A DNA stretch of 15,336 nt from Deltaproteobacteria bacterium (GTDB taxonomy: Bacteria; Desulfobacterota_C; Deferrisomatia; Deferrisomatales; JACRMM01): the NCBI GenBank assembly GCA_016218905.1, contig JACRCS010000112.1, positions 1 through 15,336 on the forward strand, written 5' to 3'. Shown here one piece after another: positions 7,404 to 13,854 of this stretch. The translations under genes and the position numbers were made by a program. The notes beneath the pieces were generated by a model. It saw only the letters and a list, made by a program, of their open reading frames with translations. It was not told the origin of the DNA and ran no database searches. The first letter of the stretch is position 1; every line of letters begins with the position of its first letter.

Positions 7404-7979
7404 ATGGAGCGTGGAGATCCTTTCCGGGGTATCGTCGAGAGCTCTCCCCTGGCCATCCTCTATACGGACGAGCGGGGTGTCATTACCGCCTGCAACCGGA
7501 GCGCGACGGAGCTGTTCGCGGCACCTCCGGAGAAGCTGATCGGCTTCTCTTACGAGCAGATCCGGGACGAGCGGATGAGGTCCGCCATTCGCCGGGCCCT
7601 CTCCGGAGAGAGGACGCGCTTCGAAGGGAAGTACCTCACCGTGACCGGGAACGTTTTGCGGGAGATGAGCGCCCACTTCGCCCCCTCCTTCTCGGAGGGC
7701 GGCGCGGTCTCCGGCGTCGTCGGGATCTTCGAGGACGTCGCCGTCCGGACGTCGGCCGAGAGGGAGCGCGAGGAGCTGATCCGACAGCTCCGGAGGGCGC
7801 TCTCCGACCTCACGGGGCTGAGCGGGTTGCTGCCGATCTGCGCCCGGTGCAAGAGCATCCGCGAGGCCGACGGCGAGTGGACGCACCTCGAGAACTATCT
7901 GCAGAAGCACGCCGGAGCCGAGTTCACTCACAGCCTCTGCCCTGCGTGTGCCCGCGAGACTTACCCGGAGCTCTGCTGA
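7404..7979 (+). CDS. PAS-domain protein with C-terminal four-cysteine motif
   Basis: 191 aa. Residues about 5-115 form a PAS sensor fold (GIVESSPLAILYTDERGVITACN at the start, GVVGIFEDVAVRT at the end). A short coiled-coil linker (116-140, ending LSDLTGLSGLLP) leads to a C-terminal module with C146xxC149 and C179PxC182, read as LPICARCKSIR then EFTHSLCPACA. This tail is common, from memory, behind PAS, GAF and receiver domains in deltaproteobacteria and relatives, and its role is undefined; zinc or redox-metal binding is inferred from the paired cysteines. There is no kinase or DNA-binding domain. The ATG at 7404 is chosen because the PAS fold starts at once; its ribosome binding site is weak. 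The kinase gene that follows overlaps its end. Confidence 0.88.
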   Translation: MERGDPFRGIVESSPLAILYTDERGVITACNRSATELFAAPPEKLIGFSYEQIRDERMRSAIRRALSGERTRFEGKYLTVTGNVLREMSAHFAPSFSEGGAVSGVVGIFEDVAVRTSAEREREELIRQLRRALSDLTGLSGLLPICARCKSIREADGEWTHLENYLQKHAGAEFTHSLCPACARETYPELC

Positions 7980-9094
7980 CCCCGGACGATTTCCGTTTCA
8001 CGGCCGCCGGGCGGTTCGCCGGTGGAGCCGAGGTCCTCGGACTCGGCCTTCTCGGAAGCGGGAACGTGCACGAGACCTACCGGGTGCGCGTCGCAGGCGG
8101 CAGCGACTTCATCCTGCAGCGCCTGAATGCGCGTGTCTTCGCGCGGCCGGAGCTCGTCTTGCGGAATATGCGCGTGGTGACGGACCACCTCCTCCGCCGC
8201 CTGGAGAGAGCGCCGCTGCCGCGAGGGCGCCGGTGGGAGGTGCCGGCCCTCATCGAAAGCCGCGAGGGCGGGGACTTCTGGCTCGATCCGTCCGGGGCAT
8301 TCTGGCGGGCTCTGCGGCTCGTGCCGGGGCGATCCTACGACACGGTCGAGGGTGTGGCCCTCGCCCGCGAGATCGGCTGGGCACTCGGGACCTTCCACAC
8401 GCTCGTCGCAGACCTCCCCGTGGAGAGCCTCGCCGATACGCTCCGCGGCTTCCACGTCACACCCTCCTATCTGCGCCGTTACGACGAGGTCCTGTCGCTC
8501 CGGAAACCCGAGCGGGCGCGGTCCGACGTGCGGCACTGCCTCCGGTTCATCGAGGAGCGTCGCGGCCGGGCATCGGTGCTCGAGGATGCTCGGCGGGGGG
8601 GGGGCCTGCGGCTTCGGCCGATCCACGGAGACCCGAAGGTCAACAACGTCATGGTGGACGAGGCGACCGGCAGGGCCGTGGGGCTCGTCGATCTCGACAC
8701 GGTGAAGCCGGGCCTCCTCCACTACGATCTGGGAGACTGTCTGCGGTCGGCGTGCAACGAGCTCGGAGAGGAGGCGCAGAACTGGAAGGACGTCCGCTTC
8801 GACCTGGACCTTTGCCGAGCCCTGCTCACGGGATACATGTCGGCGGCGCGGAGTACGTTGGCCGAAGCCGATTACGAGTACGTTTACGACGCCGTACGCC
8901 TGATTGCCTTCGAGCTTGGATTGCGGTTCTTCACCGATCACCTGGAGGGCGACGTCTACTTTCGCACCCGGCGCCCCGGCCACAATCTTGCGCGAGCGCT
9001 CGTGCAGTTTCGCCTGACCGAGAGCGTCGAGGCGAAGGAGTCGGAGATCCGCTCCTTGGTGGAAGAACTGAAGCGCTCGCCCGCGGAAGCCTGA
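7946..9094 (+). CDS. Phosphotransferase-family kinase, NahK/aminoglycoside-phosphotransferase-like
   Basis: Likely ATP-dependent small-molecule kinase. Counting from the GTG at 7946, the family N-motif GSGNVHETY is at 37-45 and FILQRLNARVFARPE follows, resembling N-acetylhexosamine 1-kinase (NahK) proteins. The catalytic loop is IHGDPKVNN (Asp 229), and the metal-binding segment is VDLDT (Asp 249/251). The start is uncertain: GTG 7946 is the nearest standard start and overlaps the PAS gene by 34 bases without a clear ribosome binding site. A CTG at 7976, with GGAG five bases before it and sharing its TG with the PAS stop, fits the domain start better. The substrate could be an amino sugar; the gene neighbourhood does not decide. 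A G10 tract interrupts the frame at 8595-8604. Confidence 0.87.
   Translation: MCPRDLPGALLTPDDFRFTAAGRFAGGAEVLGLGLLGSGNVHETYRVRVAGGSDFILQRLNARVFARPELVLRNMRVVTDHLLRRLERAPLPRGRRWEVPALIESREGGDFWLDPSGAFWRALRLVPGRSYDTVEGVALAREIGWALGTFHTLVADLPVESLADTLRGFHVTPSYLRRYDEVLSLRKPERARSDVRHCLRFIEERRGRASVLEDARRGGGLRLRPIHGDPKVNNVMVDEATGRAVGLVDLDTVKPGLLHYDLGDCLRSACNELGEEAQNWKDVRFDLDLCRALLTGYMSAARSTLAEADYEYVYDAVRLIAFELGLRFFTDHLEGDVYFRTRRPGHNLARALVQFRLTESVEAKESEIRSLVEELKRSPAEA
8595..8604 (+). repeat. G10 homopolymer inside the kinase gene
   Basis: Ten consecutive G residues encode a Gly run just before the catalytic HGD loop of the kinase. The frame is intact as given. Loss or gain of one base would truncate the protein before its active site, so this is either a slippage-prone site or a place where assembly error would matter. 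Confidence 0.8.
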
Positions 9095-9125
9095 GCAACG
9101 CTCCGTCGCGAGCTCCGGGCCGTTT

Positions 9126-9157
9126 TGCTACCGTGACACCGCGTACTTACTATAATT
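9126..9157 (+). promoter_or_regulatory. Putative promoter of the small membrane gene, perfect TATAAT
   Basis: A perfect -10 box TATAAT is at 9152-9157 in a locally AT-rich stretch. The best -35 candidate, TTGCTA (9126-9131), is 20 bases away, which is longer than ideal. Transcription would begin near 9164, giving a leader of about 90 bases before the ATG at 9256. Confidence 0.45.
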
Positions 9158-9255
9158 TTGCGTTGAGAACGGCCACTTCGGACCATTCCGCAGTTCCGTA
9201 CGCCCTGCGGGCAGCTCCCCCGAAGCCCCGTGGGCATGCATGAAAGGAGACACCG

Positions 9256-9642
9256 ATGACGATGCGGGGACAGTGCAAGTTCTTCGGCTGGGCTCTTCTG
9301 GCGATCGGTATTCTTGGCTTCGTTCCCAGAATTACAATGGCCGGATACCTTTTTGGAATGTTTCACGTCAATGCCGCGCTGAACCTCGTTCATATGATCA
9401 CCGGGGCCGCGCTGCTTTGGGCAAGCTTGCAGACCGAGTGCGCTTCGATGAGGACGTTTCAGGTCTCGGGCATCGTGTATACGCTCTTCGGCCTGATCGG
9501 TCTCACGAACCTGGGCGCTGCCATGGTCGGCCCCTTCGCCATAGGGGCGATGGTGACGCTGCTGCATCTCGTTCTTGCGGCGATCTGGCTCTTCATCGGG
9601 TTCTTCGAACCTATGCGTCACCCCGTGAAGTGCTCCGTCTAG
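9256..9642 (+). CDS. Four-helix membrane protein, DUF4383-like
   Basis: 128 aa with four hydrophobic helices, near residues 8-30, 36-56, 68-90 and 92-116. The segment MFHVNAALNLVHMITGAALL resembles, from memory, the conserved N-H region of DUF4383 membrane proteins, whose function is unknown. The ATG at 9256 has AAAGGAG seven bases upstream, and a TATAAT promoter lies about 100 bases before it. It stands alone between the kinase and the purine phosphorylase gene. Its TAG stop is formed by the first three bases of a putative insertion element (9640-9743), so the C-terminus (RHPVKCSV) may have been changed by an insertion. Cytoplasmic-membrane location is inferred. Confidence 0.8.
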   Translation: MTMRGQCKFFGWALLAIGILGFVPRITMAGYLFGMFHVNAALNLVHMITGAALLWASLQTECASMRTFQVSGIVYTLFGLIGLTNLGAAMVGPFAIGAMVTLLHLVLAAIWLFIGFFEPMRHPVKCSV

Positions 9643-9743
9643 CACGCTGCTGAACAACCACCCTTCGCGGCGCCCCAACGAGGGAGCGCCGCGGAGGACC
9701 CATGGCTGAAGAGCCCGCGGAGGGGGTTTTCAGCATCCTGCCA
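9640..9743. mobile_element. Putative MITE-like element A with imperfect terminal inverted repeats
   Basis: The left end reads TAGCACGCTGCTGAACAACC (9640-9659). The right end, read on the minus strand from 9743, is TGGCAGGATGCTGAAAACCC. They agree at about 17 of 24 positions. The interior is a GC-rich hairpin and no coding region. Element B at 12697-12848 has the same two kinds of end in the opposite orientation. No target-site duplication is evident. A short non-autonomous element or a remnant of an insertion sequence is inferred. Confidence 0.5.
9666..9693. repeat. Strong GC hairpin inside element A
   Basis: CGCGGCGC (9666-9673) pairs perfectly with GCGCCGCG (9686-9693). CCC (9674-9676) then pairs with GGG (9682-9684) across one bulged A, leaving an AACGA loop. 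It lies 24 bases after the stop of the membrane gene and could act as a terminator, but no T tract follows. Confidence 0.6.
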
Positions 9744-9763
9744 GAATGAGTGAGCGCACGACG

Positions 9764-9792
9764 CGGCCCGCGGGCCCACGCCTCGCGGGCCG
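9764..9792. repeat. Perfect 9-bp inverted repeat upstream of the purine phosphorylase gene
   Basis: CGGCCCGCG (9764-9772) and CGCGGGCCG (9784-9792) with an 11-base loop. It lies between element A and the GGAGGAG ribosome binding site at 9829. It could be a terminator of the preceding unit, without a T tract, or a leader hairpin. Confidence 0.5.
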
Positions 9793-9841
9793 TACTCGTA
9801 CACCGCTCCGGCTGGATGGCGCTTTGGCGGAGGAGTGATAA

Positions 9842-10723
9842 GTGGATCCGCGAGGCATCGAAGCAGGAGAGGGCGCCATGGCGCAGAGGCGGGACGAGGG
9901 AGCGCGCGCGCGGGACCCATTGGCGGCCGAGGTCGCGGCAGGCCTCGGAGCCGGATGGCGGGGAGCCGAGGTCGCCGTGATCCTGGGCTCGGGCCTGGGC
10001 TGTGCCGCCGAGGGGAGCGAGCTCCACCTCGAGCTCGGCTTCGGCGAGGTGACCGGCCTGGCAGGGCCGCGGATCACGGGGCACGAAGGACGGCTGCTCA
10101 GGGGACGCCTGGCCGGAACCGAGGTGCTCTGGTTCGTCGGACGCCGTCACGTGTATGAGGGCTTGACTGCGGCCGAGGCCGCGCTTCCCGCGCGAATCGC
10201 GGCCGCCCTGGGCGCGAAGTGCCTCCTGTGTCTCTCCGCCGTGGGCGCTGCAGACCCGCGCCACGCGACCGGGTCCTGGGTCTTCGTGGAGGATCACCTG
10301 AACCTGATGGGGCGAAACCCGCTGGAGGGCGTGAGCGGGGAGGACGGACCGGCCTTCCTGGACCTGACGGCGGCGTATCGTGCAGACCTCTACGACCCGG
10401 TGGCGAGCGGGCTCCGGCGCCGGGGTGTCGAAACGGCGAGGGGAGTGCTCGCCGCTTTCGCCGGCCCGAGCTACGAGACCCCGGCGGAGGTCCGCATGGC
10501 GCGCCTCCTCGGGGCCACCGTCGTGGGCATGTCTACGGTCCCGGAAGCGGTCTGGGCGCGCTACCTCGGACTGGACGTCCTCGCCTGGGGGAGGGTCGCC
10601 AACCCGGCCGCGGGGCTCTCTCCCGCCCCGTTGAAGCACTCCGACGTGGTGGAGCGCATGGCGGAGCGACCCGAGGAAGCGAAGGCCGTGGTGGAAGAGA
10701 GCATCCTCGCGTGGAAACGATGA
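9842..10723 (+). CDS. punA: Purine nucleoside phosphorylase, trimeric PNP family
   Basis: Splits purine (deoxy)nucleosides with phosphate to base and (deoxy)ribose 1-phosphate, in purine salvage. Phosphate-site motifs are VILGSGLG (Ser 50), GHEGRLLRG (His 81) and GRRHVYEG (Arg 101, His 103). Base-site motifs are AGPSYETPAEVRM (Glu 212), VVGMSTVPE (Met 230) and VANPAAG (Asn 254), with His 266. The Asn at the purine-contact position points to 6-oxopurines rather than methylthioadenosine. Odd changes are LSAVGAAD for the usual TNAAGGLN and AWGRVAN for the usual GISxITN. The GTG at 9842 has GGAGGAG six bases away; the ATG at 9878, with AGGAG eight bases away, is a fair alternative and gives 281 aa. 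The stop overlaps the next start (ATGA), so the two genes are coupled. Confidence 0.9.
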   Translation: MDPRGIEAGEGAMAQRRDEGARARDPLAAEVAAGLGAGWRGAEVAVILGSGLGCAAEGSELHLELGFGEVTGLAGPRITGHEGRLLRGRLAGTEVLWFVGRRHVYEGLTAAEAALPARIAAALGAKCLLCLSAVGAADPRHATGSWVFVEDHLNLMGRNPLEGVSGEDGPAFLDLTAAYRADLYDPVASGLRRRGVETARGVLAAFAGPSYETPAEVRMARLLGATVVGMSTVPEAVWARYLGLDVLAWGRVANPAAGLSPAPLKHSDVVERMAERPEEAKAVVEESILAWKR

Positions 10724-11631
10724 AGCTCGGGCGCCCGGCCCCCACCGACTCGCCGGCCCCGCTGCCGCCGCGCCGCTCGGAGCTTCTGGGTCTCGGGCCT
10801 CACGGCTTCCACCGGCTCTCGTACGCCGAATCGGGCCGAGCCGTCGGACGGCCGGTCGTCTGCGTTCACGGGCTGACGCGAAATGCGAGGGACTTCGAGG
10901 ACCTGGCCGCGGCGCTCTCCCCGGAGCGCCGGGTCGTCTGCCCCGACATGCCGGGGCGGGGCCGTAGCGAGTGGCTCTCCCATCCGCTCGACTACTCCTA
11001 CCCCGTCTACCTCTCCGACCTGAACGCGCTGATCGCCCGCTTGGACGTGGGGGAGGTGGACTGGGTGGGGACCTCGATGGGAGGGATCCTCGGCATGATG
11101 CTCGCAGCCCAGCCGGGCTCTCCCGTGCGACGGCTGGTGCTCAACGACATCGGACCGTTCGTGCCCGCAGCCGCCCTCGCGCGCATCGCGAGCTACGTCG
11201 GCGCGGCACCCGGCTTCCGCAGCCTGGGCGAGCTGGAGACCTACCTGCGCGTCATTCACGCACCTTTCGGACCGCTCACGGGCCGCGAGTGGGCCCGCGT
11301 AGCCGAGCGCTCCGCGGAGCGGCTGCCGTCGGGCGGGTACCGCCTCTGCTACGATCCCTCGATCGCGGTACCCTTGCGGCTGGCCCCGCCCAGCGACGTG
11401 GACCTCTGGTCGGTGTGGGAGGCGGTCACCTGTCCGGTCCTCGTGCTGCGCGGAGCCGAGTCGGACGTGTTGACCTCCGAGACGGCCAAAGAGATGAAGC
11501 GCCGTGGTCCCCGCGCCCGCGTCGTGGAGTTCGGTGGAGTCGGCCACGCTCCGGCGCTCATGGCGGCCGACCAGGTTGGGGTGGTCCGCGACTGGCTCGT
11601 TGAGGACTGGGAAATCAGCCCCGCGCCTTGA
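10720..11631 (+). CDS. Alpha/beta hydrolase
   Basis: 303 aa, full-length alpha/beta-hydrolase fold. The oxyanion motif is VCVHGLTRNARDFEDL (47-62), followed by CPDMPGRGRS (74-83). The nucleophile is Ser 119 in GTSMGG, the acid is Asp 249 in ESDVL, and the base is His 276 in GVGHAP, so the triad is complete. There is no signal peptide, so it should be cytoplasmic. The ATG at 10720 overlaps the phosphorylase stop by four bases, indicating one operon. The substrate is unknown; esterase or C-C hydrolase are both possible. Its last 17 bases overlap the 3' end of the convergent phaC gene. The context with PNP does not reveal a shared pathway. Confidence 0.9.
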   Translation: MKLGRPAPTDSPAPLPPRRSELLGLGPHGFHRLSYAESGRAVGRPVVCVHGLTRNARDFEDLAAALSPERRVVCPDMPGRGRSEWLSHPLDYSYPVYLSDLNALIARLDVGEVDWVGTSMGGILGMMLAAQPGSPVRRLVLNDIGPFVPAAALARIASYVGAAPGFRSLGELETYLRVIHAPFGPLTGREWARVAERSAERLPSGGYRLCYDPSIAVPLRLAPPSDVDLWSVWEAVTCPVLVLRGAESDVLTSETAKEMKRRGPRARVVEFGGVGHAPALMAADQVGVVRDWLVEDWEISPAP

Positions 11632-12679
11632 GCCAGGCGGTCAGCGCGGGCGCCAGTTCCTTCTGGGCCTTGCTGCTTACGTAGATGCCGATGTGCCCCC
11701 CCGGGAAGGGGATGGTCGTCACGTCGGAAGAGCCCACGAAGCGATCGAGGTTCTTGGAGGAGGACGGCGGAACCAGGTGGTCCGCGGTCGCGTAGACGTT
11801 CAGAACCGGCATCGTGACCCGCTTCAGGTCGACGCGCTCCTCCCCGATGAAGAGCTCTCCCTTCACCAGCTTGTTGCCCTGGTAGAAGTCCTTCACGAAC
11901 TGCCGGAACGCCTCTCCCGCCTGATCCGGGCTGTCGAAGATCCACTTCTCCATCTTCAGGAAGCTGCGCAGGTTCTCCTCGTCGTCGAGCACTTCCAGGG
12001 CTCCGATGTACTTTTGGACCATCAGCTGCCACGGCTTCAGCATCAGGAATGCGGAGTTCAGGAGCTCTCCGGGGACGTTGCCGAGGGCGTCCACCATCAG
12101 GTCCACGTCGAGCGCCCGGGCCCAGACGTTCAAGAGACCGTCCGGCACGTGAAAGTCCACGGCCGTGACCATGGTGACGAGGTTCTTGATCTTCTCGGGG
12201 TTCAACGCCGCGTAGCAGAGGGAGAAGACGCCGCCCTGGCAGATGCCGAGGAGGTTGATCCGGTCCGCGGAGGAGCGCCTGCGGACCTGGTCGACGCAGT
12301 CGTCGATGTACCCCCCGATGTAGTCCTCGAGGGTGAGATACCGCTGACACCGGGTCGGGTAGCCCCAATCGATGAGGTAGACGTCGAGCCCCTCGCGCAG
12401 GAGCGCGCTCACGAGCGAGCGGCCGTTCTCCAGGTCCACCATGTAGGGCCGGTTGACCAGGGCATAGACGATGAGCACCGGGACGGCGTGCGGCTTCGGC
12501 ACCTGAGGCCGGTAGCGGTAGAGGACGACCTTCTCGTCCCGGTATACCTCCTCCTTGGGCGTCGGACCTACGTGGATCTCGCCGAGGTCTTCCAGGGCAT
12601 GGAGCCCTTTGAGGAGTTTACGGTTGAGGCGAAGGGCTTCGGCGGTGGCCCGTTCGGGTGGAATCTGGATGACGGACAC
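11615..12679 (-). CDS. phaC: Class III polyhydroxyalkanoate synthase catalytic subunit (PhaC)
   Basis: Polymerises (R)-3-hydroxyacyl-CoA into PHA on the granule surface, as a complex with PhaE. The nucleophile Cys 147 is in GICQGG, Asp 300 in ATADHLVP and His 329 in GGHIGIY. These sit two residues before the known Allochromatium vinosum triad (Cys149, Asp302, His331), and the length of 354 aa matches class III/IV. The start is a GTG at 12679 with AGGAG nine bases upstream. It is third on this strand after the small phaE-like gene and phaE, but a 185-base gap full of hairpins (element B) separates it from phaE, so it may have its own transcript. It overlaps the convergent hydrolase gene by 17 bases. 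Confidence 0.95.
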   Translation of the reverse strand: MSVIQIPPERATAEALRLNRKLLKGLHALEDLGEIHVGPTPKEEVYRDEKVVLYRYRPQVPKPHAVPVLIVYALVNRPYMVDLENGRSLVSALLREGLDVYLIDWGYPTRCQRYLTLEDYIGGYIDDCVDQVRRRSSADRINLLGICQGGVFSLCYAALNPEKIKNLVTMVTAVDFHVPDGLLNVWARALDVDLMVDALGNVPGELLNSAFLMLKPWQLMVQKYIGALEVLDDEENLRSFLKMEKWIFDSPDQAGEAFRQFVKDFYQGNKLVKGELFIGEERVDLKRVTMPVLNVYATADHLVPPSSSKNLDRFVGSSDVTTIPFPGGHIGIYVSSKAQKELAPALTAWLKARG

Positions 12680-12702
12680 GACGCGGTTCTCCTCTCTGGC
12701 AT

Positions 12703-12818
12703 GCTGAAAACCCGTCCGTGAGTTTTTCAGCTACGGGCTCTCGGGGGCGGCCCCTTCGAACCCTCACGAATCGCTACGCTCTTCAAGCTCCGCGATTCGA
12801 CGCCCCTTCCGTGGGGCG
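12703..12818. repeat. Series of hairpins in the phaE-phaC gap
   Basis: Four stems follow one another: GCTGAAAA (12703-12710) with TTTTCAGC (12724-12731); GGGG (12744-12747) with CCCC (12751-12754); CGAATCGC (12767-12774) with GCGATTCG (12792-12799); and CGCCCC (12801-12806) with GGGGCG (12813-12818). A fifth stem is listed separately. On the minus strand they would form the long leader of phaC or an intercistronic structure. Confidence 0.55.
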
Positions 12819-12821
12819 CAC

Positions 12822-12846
12822 GCAGGCTGCTCTGCCAGCAGCCTGC
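12822..12846. repeat. Perfect 10-bp inverted repeat after phaE
   Basis: GCAGGCTGCT (12822-12831) and AGCAGCCTGC (12837-12846) with a five-base loop, 19 bases past the phaE stop on the minus strand. The position suits a terminator or 3' stabiliser of the phaE transcript, but there is no T tract. The sequence is also the end of element B. Confidence 0.6.
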
Positions 12847-12864
12847 TAGGTGGCGGCAGCCTTC

Positions 12865-13854
12865 TCAGGACACGGTCGCTTCGGTCTGTTCTCTGGATGT
12901 CCTGCGCGCTCGCCGGGCGTGGGGGGGCGCCCCCCCCGCGGCCGGAGAGGCTGCGGCTCGGGCCTCGGCCAACTCGCTCCGGAGGTGGCCCACCTCCCTT
13001 CGTAGGGCTCGGAGCTGGCGCCTCATCTCGTGGATGCGGAGAAAGGCGTCGTCGATGTCGCTTCGCGTCGGTACGCCCAGCGTCCCGTAGAAGTCCTCCA
13101 GGAGCGACTGCGAGCTCTGGAGGTACCGCATCGCGCTGTTGGTCATGCGCGCCTGGGCCTGAGCGAACTTCTCGTCGGAGGCGACCGGGAAGTAACCCTC
13201 CTCGGCGGCTTCGGACCAGAGCTCGAGGAGCTCGGCGGGCGTCTGGATGATCTCGCCCTTCTCCTTCTTCTGCGACAGCTTCTGGTCGAAACGGTCGAGC
13301 GCGCTCGTCGCCGTGTTTCTCAGCTCGGAGAGGTACTCTGTCTGCGTCTGCCAGAGGTCGACCCACGCGTTCAGGACGCCCGCGGCTTTCTCCTGGAATT
13401 CTCGGGTGAAGCCGAACGCCGGTCTACCGCAGAGCTTTGCCAGTTGTCCCTGCAACGCAGCGACGACCGCGGCGGCAGGACCTCCGGGACCGGCTGCCCC
13501 GGCGGTCAAGGGGCTGCTCGCCTGGGCTCTCGCCGCGAACTCGGCGCAGGCGGAGCGGAGCCCTTCCAGCTCCTGGGCCCACGCCTCCGACGGCTTCGCG
13601 GTCCCGTCCTCTTCCGAGGCCTGGGCGCCGAGGCCCCAAAGGCTCGCTCCCGCCACGGCCGCGCGGAGGGCTTCACCGTACCAGCGGAGCCACCCTTCCC
13701 CGGCCTCTCCCAGGGGAGTACGTTCCGGGCCTTCGTCCGAGGCGCCCGGTGCCAGCCCGGAGGCCAGTCGTCGCGCTGCCTCCGACCAGGCGCCCGCCAG
13801 ACGTGTCTGTGCCTCGATCCACGAGGCGAGACCGAACTCTTCGTTGCCCTTCAT
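12865..13854 (-). CDS. phaE: Class III PHA synthase accessory subunit (PhaE)
   Basis: Non-catalytic partner of PhaC, needed for activity in class III synthases. The C-terminal part is diagnostic: RMTNSAMRYLQSSQSLLEDF, then FYGTLGVPTRSDIDDA and a coiled coil (IHEMRRQLRALRREVGHL). The N-terminal two thirds is helical and Trp/Ala-rich with a Gly/Ala/Pro linker in the middle. It has 329 aa, within the usual range. The ATG at 13854 has AAGGA about seven bases upstream and overlaps the TGA of the preceding gene (ATGA), so it is translationally coupled to the small phaE-like gene. The far C-terminus is a basic Ala/Arg tail encoded over a G/C homopolymer stretch (12921-12937) where assembly error or slippage is possible. 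Confidence 0.92.
   Translation of the reverse strand: MKGNEEFGLASWIEAQTRLAGAWSEAARRLASGLAPGASDEGPERTPLGEAGEGWLRWYGEALRAAVAGASLWGLGAQASEEDGTAKPSEAWAQELEGLRSACAEFAARAQASSPLTAGAAGPGGPAAAVVAALQGQLAKLCGRPAFGFTREFQEKAAGVLNAWVDLWQTQTEYLSELRNTATSALDRFDQKLSQKKEKGEIIQTPAELLELWSEAAEEGYFPVASDEKFAQAQARMTNSAMRYLQSSQSLLEDFYGTLGVPTRSDIDDAFLRIHEMRRQLRALRREVGHLRSELAEARAAASPAAGGAPPHARRARRTSREQTEATVS

Larger units (their letters stand above)
12697..12848. mobile_element. Putative MITE-like element B between phaE and phaC
   Basis: The left end TGGCATGCTGAAAACCC (12697-12713) is nearly the right end of element A with a three-base deletion. The right end, read on the minus strand from 12848, is TAGCAGGCTGCTGGCAG, close to the left end of element A. 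The element ends four bases upstream of the AGGAG of phaC, so it separates phaC from phaE. No transposase and no target duplication are visible. A degenerate non-autonomous element is inferred. Confidence 0.5.

Noticed and set aside
7035..7931. Long N-terminal extension of the spermidine-synthase-like frame
   Set aside because: It runs antisense through the PAS gene and is low complexity; the signal peptide at 7034 marks the true start.
7085..7945. Upstream part of the kinase frame as a much longer protein
   Set aside because: It lies over the PAS gene in another frame, and the translation is Arg-rich shadow sequence. The kinase fold begins only after about 7980.
9648..9743. Element A as a simple rho-independent terminator
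   Set aside because: The hairpin is followed by GAGGACCC rather than a T tract, and the paired ends shared with element B are better explained by a mobile-element remnant. Termination remains possible as a secondary role.
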